From: Eleginops maclovinus
Lineage: Eukaryota; Chordata; Actinopteri; Perciformes; Eleginopidae
NCBI RefSeq assembly: GCF_036324505.1
Contig: NC_086354.1
Location: forward strand, 2,710,756 to 2,774,755
Length of the DNA: 64,000 nt
Reading direction: 5' to 3'
Positions within the stretch are counted from its first letter, which is position 1. Every line of letters begins with the position of its first letter. The position numbers were made by a program, and so were the translations under genes. Shown here piece after piece: positions 51,365 to 64,000 of the stretch. A model generated the notes under the pieces. It saw only the letters and a list, made by a program, of their open reading frames with translations, was not told the DNA's origin and made no database searches.

Positions 51365-52280
51365 ATGGGGCGTGGTACAGTATATAACATGACATGAGAC
51401 TTTATAATGTTATGTGATTATTATTTGTTGAAAGTGGTAGCGCAAAGTCAGCTGCTGCAGAGTTGGGATGTCGACTGTTCATTATGCGAGTAAAGACGTG
51501 CAGCCCTGTTAATGTGGCACGGTAAAAAACAAGTGAAAAATAATGCCACGACAAGAGCAGGGACCACTATTACCAACAGCATAGTGAAAAGTGAAGGACA
51601 GAGTAAAAGAAAGGCAGGGAGAAACTGAATTAAAAGTGCCACACTCCAACGTGTAAACGTGATGGGATTTTACAGTTGGTCAAAGTTGGATGGCTGGATG
51701 GACGGATAACTGAAAAGAGAGGTGCTACATACACGCAGAAAATGGATTTGATGGCATTTTTGTAAGCAGAGATAAATGGTGTCTCAGTGTCAGGGCCAGA
51801 TAATGCATTTCAGGGTCAAGGCACACATCACTCAGTGCATTCATAATCACCAGTGATGAAATAATAGATGTGTTTAACTAAACAGAGTGCAACAAACACA
51901 GAGGAAATATGGTAGGAGAATAAAGTTATATATATCTACAACTAAGAATGTATTGTATATCATAGCGTCATAACGTGCATCTATTCAAGTAATTGGCTTG
52001 ATCCTAATCATAGAGGCTACTTTTATTATAATTGGTTGAATTTGAGGCTCTAGTTATGCTTTTTGGTGTTAGTCAGCCAAGTGTGAAGTGGCTCCTATTT
52101 ATAGTCAATATGCTCCGCCACTCTAACGTAACGTAGCTGCCTGAAGAAGGGTTACACCGTCATCCGTAACAGCGGAGTTTCGCTGGCAGAGTAGAAAGGA
52201 AGACTCAAGCACACAGCTCGCACATCATTATTGTTCTTTTTAAATAACACCTTGTGCGTCGTGATGGCATAGAACAGCAT
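51365..52280. other. Intergenic sequence, nothing recognised
   Basis: No coding motif or repeat end was recognised. A CTATTTATAG motif occurs near 52097 but without supporting context. Confidence 0.4.
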
Positions 52281-53482
52281 GCTGTGGGGTCAGATCAGTC
52301 TCATAATACACAAATGCACACAGAAGGATTCACACTTGTATTTCAGGATCCCCACACATGTTTTTCAATGCACACACAAATGTGTTCCGTTTCACATACA
52401 TGTAAATAAAATACAAATACAGAACAAGGTTTTACATGTGTATTCTCACCCGATTCTTACTTGTAATGTTTTCTATTTGTAGCCAATCAGATGTCTCCTT
52501 CGTTCTAAGTCAATCACATGAGCGCGCCCCCACGAGGGTATGAGTTTTTGTCCGGAGCTGACAGGTCAACTTCAACATGGCGTCTAGCACAAGTGTCTCT
52601 GCGTGAATGATTCAATATGCTTTAGGTAGGAATTCTTGTGACGTTAGTGATGTGTTACTGTTAGCATGGAAGTAATATGGGTGGCATGTAATGCTAGCGT
52701 TTGATGGCAAGTTGGCTGCATCATGCTAATAGGCTACCTATAGGCTCATTACCTTAAATAGCTAACATTAGCCATAAATGTCTTTAACTTATTTCATTCT
52801 CTTGTTTTCTTTTTTAGGGACAGCTTAGCAAGAATGAATCCAAAGTTTCCTGCTCGAATTATTATTCAATATATATTCCATTGTGTTTAATGATGGAGTG
52901 GAATTGAACATTTAGAGCTGACGTTAAATAGGATTAACCGGTAAAGGTCCTAGGTAGTCTATTAGCATTATATAGCTAACTTGCCACCCATATTACTTCC
53001 ATGCTAACAATAACACATCACTAACGTCACAAGAATTCATACCTAAAGCATATTGAATCATTCAAGCAGAGACACTTATGAATTACAGTTGTGTTAGAGG
53101 CCATGTTGAAGTTGACCTGTCCCTCGTGGGGGCGCGCTCATGTGATTGGCTTAGAACGGAGGAGACATCTGATTGGCTACAGATAGAAAACATTACAAGT
53201 ACGAATTGGGTGAGCGTCAGGGGAGTCTCAAAAAACCCATACACGAATGCAAAGCGATCCATGCACAGAGAGCGGTTTGTGTTTGCAGGTTCAGCGGATT
53301 GACACGGAAAACAGATATGTGTGGATCAGAAATACACATGTAAAACTTTTTTCTGTATTTGGATTTTATTTAATGGAACACATTTGTATGTGCATTGAAA
53401 AACATGGGTGTGGATCCTGAAATACAAGTGTTAATCCTTTTGTGTGCATTTGTGTATTATGAGACTGATCTCACCCCATAGC
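52281..53482. mobile_element. Foldback-type element with about 470-530-bp inverted arms
   Basis: The left arm (52281-52745) begins GCTGTGGGGTCAGATCAGTC and the right arm (52950-53482) ends as its complement GACTGATCTCACCCCATAGC. Homology runs through GTAATGTTTTCTAT, GCCAATCAGATGTCTCC and ACATGAGCGCGCCCCCACGA nearly to the centre, leaving a spacer of about 200 bases. The right arm has about 110 bases that the left arm lacks (around 53217-53325). The left arm has about 27 bases (near 52538-52564) that the right lacks. No long open frame. The family is not known to me. Confidence 0.8.
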
Positions 53483-55335
<1,853 letters not shown>

Positions 55336-55339
55336 CACG

Positions 55340-55582
55340 CACATAGCTGGCAATGCACAAATGTGGTGGACTGTTCCTTGCAGACGTAAGCATTGCCCTT
55401 TGGCAGGCCTGGCTAGTTTTTCTGTCTCGGGGGGCACAGACCTCGCACCTCTTTCTTTTGTCAGGCTCATGGTCAGAATCGCTGTTGTCTTCCATTTCTG
55501 AGACATCTTCCTCTATCCCTGGTTCAAAACACTTGTCCAGAGCCTCTCTGACAGAAAATCGCCTAATTGGTCACCTACTCAT
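55340..55582 (-). pseudogene. piggyBac-like N-terminus joined to C-terminal zinc finger
   Basis: From the ATG at 55582 the frame is MSR, a TGA, then PIRRFSVREALDKCFEPGIE and EDVSEMEDNSDSD, the acidic N-terminus of a PGBD/piggyBac protein. It runs directly into KRKRCEVCAPRDRKT, the start of the C-terminal Cys-rich finger. After a one-base shift AYVCKEQSTTFVHCQLC completes it. The whole catalytic core between is missing. The element probably extends to about 56100, where CGGTCAGATTTGACCCGAAA resembles a piggyBac-type end. Confidence 0.6.
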
Positions 55583-58050
55583 TGTGTCAATGAGTCAAAT
55601 GTAAGGCACAAATATAACCGCATGAGAGACAGTAAGGAAGGGGCATTTAGCGCGAGAAAGTGAAAGGTTTTTCCTACTCGAGGGGCACTGAGCTCGCACT
55701 TGTGAGAAGATATGATGCATTGTATCATACAGCACGAGAAAGTGAGAGGTTCCCATAACGAACATGAACATAATATACTCATGCCCATTCATTTCTATGG
55801 TGGTCAATCCTGACCAAAAACATCATAGGTTTTTCATTGTTGAATAAATCACTCAAAATTCAGTGCAAGTGGTGATCATCAATTGTATATGTTCAGAGGC
55901 CCAGTGTGGAGGAATACATAAGGTCTTGAGGCAATTGGATAAAAAACACAATCTTTATGATAAAAAACTAAGTCGCTCGGTCAGATTTGACCCGAAACGC
56001 AAGAGAAGGGTTATTAATACAAAGGAAACACAGCTGTGGTCCTTCCCCATGCCACTGACCACAGTCCACATCAAAGTAGTTAATCTGTCTACAGCTGCAA
56101 AGGAAAGGCCCCGATCTCTTGTTTAATACTGGTTTTCTACTCTCCCGCTTGGAGGTATGCTTCTCCCATTGGTTTTCAGGGGTATCGTCCCCTTGTCGGT
56201 GCATAGGCGTGTCCACGCCCCTTAGCGCTTGCTGCTCCATTCAGATCTTCTGTTGCCCTCTAGTGACATACTCAAATAACATCCTTTCATCACATATTAT
56301 ATGGCTAAACATATTACATAATAGAACACAAAGTAACAGTTGATATATTAGCGTTGATGATTGAGAGTTGGAGGCAGTGTGTTTAGTGTGGAACTCCACG
56401 CGTCATTCTCCATATACTCTCAAACACGATATCCCATTAGCTACATGCTACTGTGAAGCTAAAATCAAATAACAACCGGACACTAGAACTCCAAGGTGTC
56501 GCTCACCATCCGGACCGTGAGGCAACACTTCAACAGTGAATTATGTCCCTTAAAGTTCCAGCACAATCTATTGATTTGTTCTCACAATCTCCTAGTGATA
56601 ATAGAAAAAAGTAGGCTAAAGAGTATATTATAGTAGATCTTTGAAAAGATGCTTCCAGGTTTTCTATCAATCTTCATGTAACCACATTTTTATATTTGGG
56701 CCTTTTTACCACTTGTCATTACTTTGCAGAAACTTCAGAAACCTTTTTACTTTTACATTAAAAAATCATTCCTTATTTCCTACTGTTTCCACTGCTGTGT
56801 GACAACAGTTTGGTCAGCATCAGAACTCTTCAGACTCTCACTATGTGCCCTCAGACCAGATTGTGACATCATCAGCGGGAGGCGTTCACAGACCCATGGA
56901 AATAAACATCTTGTTGACAACGAAACCGGACTCCACTACTCTGTTCGCTTTATACAACCAACGTACCGTTCATCTGGGGGGCAGATGGAATGCTGCCATG
57001 GCCCACTAACTCCCTCACAGTCAGGCCTCAATCTTTCATCAGATATGGCTAACCCGGGGACTAATAGCTTAATGCTTTCAGTTTAACCAGGGAACTCCCC
57101 GCCTGCAAGAATATGAACCATATACCCCCTAAAATTCGTAACACCACACACACAACAGGTAAGTAGAAATGTGTATCTCACTCACAAACACCTCCTACGT
57201 TCCCTCCCAACACATTCAGAACGAGGGCATCACAGTCTTTTGAAAATAATATTCTTCCACTTCTTTGATCTTTGATAATAGTGCATTTTCTTGCTCATTA
57301 GCCCTTTTAATTTCAAATGAATACAATTTAAATACATTACATGAGGATGTGCTGATTAAACCACGTCTGGTTTAACAAAAAGAGAACCCAGACAGAAGCT
57401 TCTCACAGTGCTTTTAAAAGCTTTGAGAAATCTGTTGTTTTCAAGTCAGAAAGTTTTGTGCTAAATGCTTCTTGTTTCTCTAACCCCTCAGTATACCTCT
57501 ATATGACTAAACAACACATTTAATACAGCAGTGTTCACCTCGAGGGGGATTTTTTATGTCAGGGTTTCTGAATTTGTAAGGACATGGTGGCACATTTGTA
57601 ATTGTGTAAAAGTTCTTCTTTCAGTCTGAACGTCAGACATCCCACATTTGGGCTTAGGTAAAGCAGTGCATTATTCTGACAGACAATTTAATGCTACACA
57701 CACCTGAACAAGTGTGTAAGTGGTTGTGTGTGTGAGTCTGACTCACTGCTGTGGGGCTGACTAACACCTGAATGACAAAAAGAAAAATAAACAAAGAAAG
57801 CAACAAGCAGCGCCACAGGTCCTGTCTGCTGGTTGTCACCTATAAAGCGATCCACTCTTTGTCCTCTAAAGCCTTGGGAACCTGTCTGAATGTGTTCACA
57901 TCTGACTGACACTGAAGATTAAAGTACACCTGTCTGCTATAATTACATCCACGCAGCTGTTGACACAAAGGACAACATAGGTCTTGATCAGGATCTGCAC
58001 ATTATGTGGTTTTTATGCTTTAAGAATAAAGACATTCACATCATATAGTC
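55583..58050. other. Flank of the piggyBac-like piece and intergenic sequence
   Basis: 55583-56130 probably belongs to the non-coding end of the piggyBac-like element. Beyond it I recognise nothing to 58050. Confidence 0.4.
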
Positions 58051-58052
58051 CA

Positions 58053-58560
58053 TATGCCAGCTCATAGAGTCCTATAGGGAACCAGAAAAAGTTGAGTACC
58101 CAAAGTTTTATGTTGGAAATGTATAGTATGGGTCCCCAGCACTAAGAAATTGCTAGATGCTCAATTGCATAGTTTGGGCAGTTTGCACCATGAGCATAAG
58201 TTGCATTAATTAGCATAGGCAGAAAATAGCTAAAAAATGGCTTGGCCGATTTGGACCATTTTTGTGAGGAATTGAGGATGATTAATCCGTTTCTAACATT
58301 AACAGGATCCATAGTTTCAACCAGAAGGTGGCCATATTTGACAGATTGCCATTATTCTACTATCTATTTGAAAATAATTGTCCACAGTAGAGTTTATAAT
58401 TTTCATCTTCTATCCAAAGGTTCAACACTGCTCATGGTAGTCATCACCTGAGTGGAAGTGGTTAGTCAAGTGGATGCAGGTATTCCCGGAATAATAATAA
58501 ATCCTTGCACTTTAAGTCCCCTTTGTGGCCATGAAACCCTCGGCCATAATGGATCATTTC
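58053..58560. mobile_element. Terminal-inverted-repeat element of unknown family, copy 2
   Basis: GGAAATGTATAGTATGGGTC then CCCAGCAC, AATTGCATAGTTTGGGCAG, AGGTGGCCATATTTG and ATCTATTTGAAAATAATTG match the 50.8-kb copy in order. The right inverted end is missing or decayed. Confidence 0.55.
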
Positions 58561-60955
58561 AATCAGCACTAATGGATGGCTGGATTCACTTTTTTTTTCT
58601 GGAGTATGCTAGTAAAAGGTTAATGTCACCACAAAAAGCTTTAATTTAAATATGTGAAGAGCTGAAAGCATCACGACAAGCAGAGGTGAATCTAGCCTCA
58701 CTCGATTTCTCTCAACTCTGGGTGACCTTAGAGGTTATCCAGAGTTTAGAGAAATCCAGTGCATCCACCACATCCATCTGACCCATACCAGGCTGTGCTG
58801 TGGATGCCCTAAGTTGACTCTTCTCTATAAAGCAAGAAAACGCACTTCCAGAATAATGTGATAAAAACATGGACATGCATCTGGCAGAGCCCACAGAGCT
58901 GCTTCATACATTAAAGTTCATGTTGAGTTAACAACTATTAGTTGTGTAGTTCGTTGGAAGAGTTAATTGTGAACAAGTGCACAAACTGTGCCACGGCATC
59001 AAGCAGGAAATGCAACCTTTTCTGGATTTTCAAGTCATGTACTATAAAATAGAATAGAAAGCAAAAGCACCCATCTATTTTAGGGTGTTGGACACAGCAG
59101 AAATGTGAGGCTATGTTGGTGTTAATAGAATCTTCCACTTGTCAAACTTTCTTTAAAAGTTCTCCCAGAGATTTCCACAAATTCCCTTCAGCTATGGCCG
59201 ACAGCATGTGAGAGATGGCTGCTTGTTGCTTATCCAGTAGCCTAGTTAGGACGGCCATGTTAGCAATGGATGTGGCAGGGGTAAACAATGACCAGAATGA
59301 GGCTTTAAATTAAGTTTTGATGGAGCATGAGAAACCTGACTTCCTCCATTTGTCACCTCACCATACTGATCCATTCTGAAAGCCAAGATAAAGTGCCATA
59401 ACTTTTGCCATTAACTTTGTATCAGTTAAGGTTTTTAAGCTATATATTTTGGAACCCTATATTTACATTTATGCTACTGTCGATAATGCAAACTTTGATT
59501 CAAGTTTTCAAATTGCAAGAATAAAATGGCAAGGACAAAAGGAATTTATTATGGGTAAAACGTACAAAAATGTGTGGCTCTGACCTAAATGCTAGTATAA
59601 TAAATGTCTGTGATGTCATATTCTCCACACACGGACTCAAACACTTCTGGAGTGTAGTTTCAAACGATGCAATTGAAAAAACACAAATATGCCAAAACAC
59701 ATGCAAATGAAGAAACATCTTCTCTAACTTGATGCGCTGCGTTTGCTTAAAGTGCTGCAAATACAAAACGAAGCAAGAAGCTCAAAAAACCACAGAAACC
59801 AGGGACAGTAAAAAGTGACTCACACAGCTGGGACCAGAGCACTTGTAGACCTTTGAGGATTATAAAGTTGGCAGTGTTAGTCTGTAAGTGTTTTGTCAGT
59901 ATGTTTGATTAGGTTATCTACGTTAGCAAGCAAGCTAACAGCAGATCTGCAACAATATCGGAGGAATAATGCTACAGTATAACATTGTTAAAACCAACCA
60001 ATAAAACAAACTTTTTAGGTAAATTTCCAACAACAGAGACAAGTCCCAGCGGTCTGCGTCACTCTTTAGTGACCCTGGTTACCGTTGTGTTTTAAGCATC
60101 TTGCAGCGTTTTTTATTTGCAGCATCTTGTTATTAATGCAGCACTTTTAGTGAACGCTGTGCAGGTGTTATCAAGGTGTTGAAGATGATTCTTCATTTGC
60201 ATATGTTTTGGCACATTATTGTTTTTAAAGTAGCAGCGTGTTTCTCCTAATGGAAAGGTTTTAGGCTGTTGTAATGTATTTGCACCTGGCGGACATCGTA
60301 CTAAACACCTCTCAGCTCAGTTCACTCTGGGTCAAGAACAATAAACTAGATTGTTTTGTTTTCATGTGTTGTATCACTTTTTCTTGCTGAATTTAAATGC
60401 AAAGCTGAGTGTTTGATCCAGCCATCCTCTTCTTCCAGTTTATTTGTGAGGTTAAAACATATTCCCATCGATGTTGATTAGAGGTGAAAATTAATTAGAT
60501 GTAGACAACCAGGATCACTCATCCTCAGTCTTTGAGGAATATGAGTGAAATTGTTTGAATCCTGGAGGAAATCTTCCCCCTCATTTTTCCCTCTCACCCT
60601 TACAATACCCTGTGTATTATTGATGTTTCACTGCAGAAGCCCAAGGTGCTTCTAAAATATTGATCATGTTGAGAAACAACTCGTAAAGCTCAGCAGTATA
60701 TGCATGTGGGTTTTCTTTCTCTCTCCAGCACAGCTACAGGCTGTTCATGTTTAAATTTGACTTGTGGCTTGCCACAGTTTTTTTTTCATTTGGTATAAAA
60801 ACAACCATTAGTCCAGAATCAGAAGGTAATATTGGTGTGAGGGTTAACAAAAGGGATGCTTAGTGTGAGACCCAGTGCATTAGCAAAGTATTCACATCTC
60901 TAATGCTGAGAAGAACAGTCTCTTTGGCGCTATTCTGGTGTGTCGATCCATTGTT
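58561..60955. other. Intergenic sequence, nothing recognised
   Basis: No coding motif, RNA gene or transposon terminus was recognised. Confidence 0.4.
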
Positions 60956-60956
60956 G

Positions 60957-61347
60957 ATTTTTGTTTGCTATTTACACCCACTTGCAAATAGCATTGTTCA
61001 CCATAGACACCAGAGTGGAATAACAACTGCCTTATTTTTTACCCTAAGAGAAACCTTATCATGATTAGGGTTAATGTAGCGTGCATTTGCATGCTTATCT
61101 ATAAGAAATTGTAAATACAAAACAATGCTATTTACACCCGGGTGCAAATAGCATAGATACCCGGGTGCAAACAGCATTGTTTACTACAGACACCCAGGTG
61201 TAAATATTATTTTGTTGACCATAGACACCCGGGTCCAAATTGCATTGTTTGCTATGGACACACGGATGCAAATAACATCTGTCTTATTTTTTACCTTAAG
61301 AGCAACCTTATCATCATTAGGGTTAATGCAGTGTTCATTTACATACT
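60957..61347 (+). repeat. Nested tandem repeats with ACCCGGGTG palindromes
   Basis: Units of about 43 bases built from GCTATTTACACCCGGGTGCA then AATAGCAT and CATAGACAC recur about six times with drift. They are bracketed by two copies of a longer block containing CTTATTTTTTACC(C/T)TAAGAG and TCATTAGGGTTAATG (61030-61075 and 61283-61330). Confidence 0.75.
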
Positions 61348-61510
61348 CTACATTAAAAGATCTATAAGAAAATAATGATTTCCTTCAAATATTTTTGTAG
61401 TAACAACAGTGAATAGGTGGGAGGTGAATATAATATAACATTTATTTTACCTGCCCCTCCTTAAAAAAGTAACAAAACAATGAAAAAAGTCAAATAAAAA
61501 GCAATATTCT

Positions 61511-61570
61511 TTCAAGATTCAAGATTCAAGAAGCTTTATTTATCCCGAGGGAAATTGAGGATCAATCAAA
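61511..61570. repeat. LINE 3'-tail fragment
   Basis: Three TTCAAGA units, then AGCTTTATTTATCCCGAGGG and AAATTG, the usual tail of fish Rex1/L2-type LINEs in antisense. Confidence 0.5.
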
Positions 61571-61747
61571 GTTGCTTACAGAAACATAACACCAAAAAAA
61601 TCAATCGGTCAAAAGTTATCTTCATTCTGTCTGCTTTCTTTATACATTTTCTTAAACATAACGTTGTTCATATACTGAGCCCTTTAAATCATTCAAAAAG
61701 ACCATTGTGCCCCAAAAATATTGACTTTTCACACGCCGGGTTTAACA

Positions 61748-63090
61748 TAAGATAAGATAAGATAATATAAGATAAGATGTACCTTTATTAATTCCCGTGG
61801 GGAAATTCAAGTGTTTATGAAGCAACAGAGAAGAGGAAAAACAGTACAGGTTCACACAGGGATATGAAACACACATTTAAAATTAAAATTCTAAAAATCT
61901 AGAAAAATATATACAGATAAGTAACGAAAGAAAAAATATATAAAAATAAACACATGTTTGTGTTCAGAAAGAGAGTGCAGGTCAAAGTTATTGTGCAAAA
62001 GTGCAGGAGTGCAGGCTTGATGTGCAGTCCGGGTTATTGTCAGTGGGTCACATGGTTAACCCCTTGTAGTGCAGCATGATGGCTACAGGCACAAAGGAGT
62101 TTCCCAGGCGCTTAGTGCTGTGCAGAGGTGGAATGAGTCTGTGGCTGAACGTACTCCTCATCTTCACTAGCTCTGCATCGAGGGGGTGGGAGGGGTTATC
62201 CAGGATACTGTCCAGTTTCCTCCTCGTCCTCCCCTCAGCCACCTGCTCCAGATTGTCCAGTTTAACTCCAACTACAGAGCTAGCCTTCCTCACCAGCTTG
62301 TTCAGCCTGTCAGCATCCCTTTTGTTGGTGTTTCCGCCCCAGCACACCACGGCAAAGAAGAGCACACTGGCCCCCAGACTGGTAGAACGTCTGCAGCAGC
62401 CTCGTGCACACGTTGAAGGACCTGAGCCCCTTCAGGAAGAACAGTTTGCTCTGTCCCTTCCTGAAGAGAGCATCAGTGTTGTCACTCCAGTCCAGTTTAT
62501 TGTTCAAGTGCACTCCCAGGAACTTGTAGGTGTTCACCACCTCCACCTCCTCCCCCCTGATGGTAATGGGGGTTAGACACCTCTTCGTGCTCCGCCTGAA
62601 GTCCACCACCAGCTCCTTAGTCGTGTTGATGTGGAGCTGGAGGTGGTTGTTGTCACACCAGCCTACAAAGTTCTCATCTGTGATGCAGCTGACAATGGAG
62701 GAGTCATCGGAAAACTTCTGTAGGTGGCATGAGCCGGAGTTGAAGCGGAAGTCAGAGGTGTAGAGGGTGAACAGGAATGGTGACAGCACAGTTCCTTGGG
62801 GGCTCCAGTGTTGCTCACCAGCACATCAGACACGCTGCCATGCAGTCTGACATACTGAGGTCTGCTGGTGAGGTAGTCAGTGATCCAGGCCACCAAGCTG
62901 TGATCCACCTGCATCAGTGACAGCTTCTCAGCGAGCAGGTGTGGCTGGATGGTGTTGAAGGCGCTGGAGAAGACGAAGAACAAGATTCTTAGTGAGCTGT
63001 GCAGCTTCTCCAGGTGTGAGTTGGCTCTGTGCAGCATGTAAATGACGGCATCGTCTACACCGATGTTGGCCTGGTAGGCAAACTGTAGAG
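61748..63090 (-). mobile_element. Rex1/L2-like LINE, interrupted by a hAT
   Basis: Its 3' end on the minus strand is a (CTTAT)n tail (61748-61782) preceded by CCACGGGAATTAATAAAGG. Coding part follows at 62048-63090. At 63090 the LINE is cut by the hAT terminus; its 5' part is not in the window. Confidence 0.8.
62048..63090 (-). pseudogene. Rex1/L2-like reverse transcriptase, broken
   Basis: Motifs in order: LQFAYQANIGVDDAVIYML, ILFFVFSSAFNTI (motif A), WITDYLTSRPQYVRLHGSVS, then after a one-base deletion in GAP|QGT, LSPFLFTLYTSDF, QKFSDDSSIVSC (catalytic box), ELVVDFRRS and TYKFLGVHLNNKLDW, then another shift and FFAVVCWGGNTNKRDADRLN to the end at 62048. The first catalytic Asp of motif A is Val (FFVFSS for FFDFSS), so it is inactive even apart from the frameshifts. 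Confidence 0.85.
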
Positions 63091-64000
63091 CAGTGATCGC
63101 CAACCCGTCGATCGCGATTTCAGCGTAACAGGCGGCATTACATTGACTAATAAGATCAGGGAAGGATACTGGCACATTATCTGTCGCAAAATGACAATAT
63201 ACGGCACTAAGGCTCCGAGAAAGAAGTCGAAAACGTATAATTTCTATGAGGAATGGGAAGAGGAATTTATTTTCACCATGGTGAAAGACAAGTGTGTTTT
63301 TATGCTGTGCCACCAAACTCTAGCGCTGTCTAAAAGAGGAAATCTGGAGCGGCACCACAACACCAACCACGACAAATTCAAAGACAGTTTCCCCACCAAG
63401 AGCTCAATCCGAGCTAGGAAAGTTGCTGAGCTGAAAGCGGGGTTGAAGGCCCAGCAGTCGCTTTTCACAAAACCTGCTGCTCAAAATAAGGCTGCGACTG
63501 AAGCTTCATTTCGTTTTAGTCACCTTTTGGCTAAACCCAAGAAGCCTTTTACAGATGGCGATCAAACAATGTCCATCACTGCAGCGACGGTTTTCAACGG
63601 CTTCAAAAACAAAGACGACATCAAAACCGCGCTCCGCAGTGTCCAGCTTGGCCCCAATACAGTGGCGAGGAGGGTCGAGCAAATGTCAGGGGACGTGGAT
63701 CGACAAGTGTTAAAAGACTTTTCACACTGTGAATATCTTTCACTACAGTTTGATGAATCCCTGGATGTAATGGACACAGCTCAGCTTGTTGTATTTGTCA
63801 GGATGGCGTTCCAGGATCTCCTCATTCTGTTGCACTTAAAGGAGAGAACGAGAGGTGAGGATATTTACAGCGCGTTTAAAAAATATGTCCGCGATAATGA
63901 CATCCCGATTCACAAACTGGTGGCAATTACCACTGAAGGAGCCCCAGCGACGACGGTCCTGATTTTGTGAATTACCACTGTGTCATTCACCAGCAGGCCT
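63091..64000 (+). mobile_element. hAT-Charlie-like element, left part only
   Basis: Begins CAGTGATCGCCAACCCG, a hAT-type terminus, within the LINE. The 8 bases before it (CTGTAGAG) would be the target duplication; the partner lies beyond the window. It carries a transposase gene on the plus strand. Confidence 0.7.
63191..64000 (+). pseudogene. hAT transposase (GTF2IRD2/Charlie-type), truncated by window
   Basis: Starts MTIYGTKAPRKKSKTYNFYE. A zinc-finger-like segment CVFMLCHQTLALSKRGNLER then HHNTNH follows, in which the usual CVCLLC reads CVFMLC, so one ligand Cys appears lost. The RNase H-like core starts with YLSLQFDESLDVMDTAQLVV (catalytic Asp in QFDES). The frame then breaks at GAPATTVLIL and stops at 63970. 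Shifted by one base, DDGPDFVNYHCVIHQQA continues, and the usual GAPxMxGxxxG stretch is deleted. This is a non-functional copy. Confidence 0.8.

Noticed and set aside
52095..52110. MEF2-like CTATTTATAG, suggestive of a muscle enhancer for jph1
   Set aside because: A ten-base match is expected by chance in AT-rich DNA, it lies 24 kb away, and the same word occurs in the 45.2-kb MITE.

Overview
The window looks like a teleost (probably percomorph) nuclear genome segment. Evidence: one vertebrate gene with canonical GT-AG introns, very long (CA)n/(TG)n microsatellites, and a fish-type set of transposable elements (Rex3/RTE and Rex1/L2-like LINEs, Tc1/mariner, hAT and piggyBac-like elements). Only one host gene can be supported.

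That gene is junctophilin-1 (jph1; a or b paralogue not resolved) on the minus strand, 28554 down to 2888. Its six coding exons join in frame to a 666-residue protein: MORN motifs I-VI in exon 1 and the start of exon 2, a joining region, MORN VII-VIII, an alpha-helical segment, a proline-rich divergent region and a C-terminal membrane anchor. All splice sites and phases were read by hand and sum to 2001 nt, ending in a stop. A GC/CpG-rich promoter and 5' UTR region lies just above exon 1 (28555-28810).

Layout: 1-2887 is the 3' UTR and downstream flank. 2888-28554 is jph1. Its introns carry a (CA)n array and a SINE-like fossil (introns 5 and 4), a tRNA-like SINE (intron 3), and a TTAA-flanked MITE split by a hAT element (intron 2). 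The 14.4-kb intron 1 holds a complete but frameshifted Tc1 element, a hAT-Charlie-like element, and a Rex3 LINE inserted in an 8-bp minisatellite. 28811-32241 is intergenic and shows nothing I recognise. 32242-35225 is a near full-length, multiply mutated Rex3 copy. 35226-64000 has no host gene I can recognise and is a field of transposon remnants: piggyBac-like fragments (35.8-36.4 and 55.2-55.6 kb), a hAT-like element with a 52-bp minisatellite (42.9-43.8 kb), two deletion-derivative Tc1 copies (44.4 and 46.9 kb), a small MITE (45.2 kb), a family of terminal-inverted-repeat elements (50.8 and 58.1 kb), a 1.2-kb foldback element (52.3-53.5 kb), nested tandem repeats (61 kb) and a Rex1/L2-like LINE interrupted by a hAT transposase gene that runs off the right edge.

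I found no operon-like or defence-like system. The most interesting material is transposon nesting, paralogous empty sites and the foldback element. All identities are from reading by eye; no database search or alignment was run.
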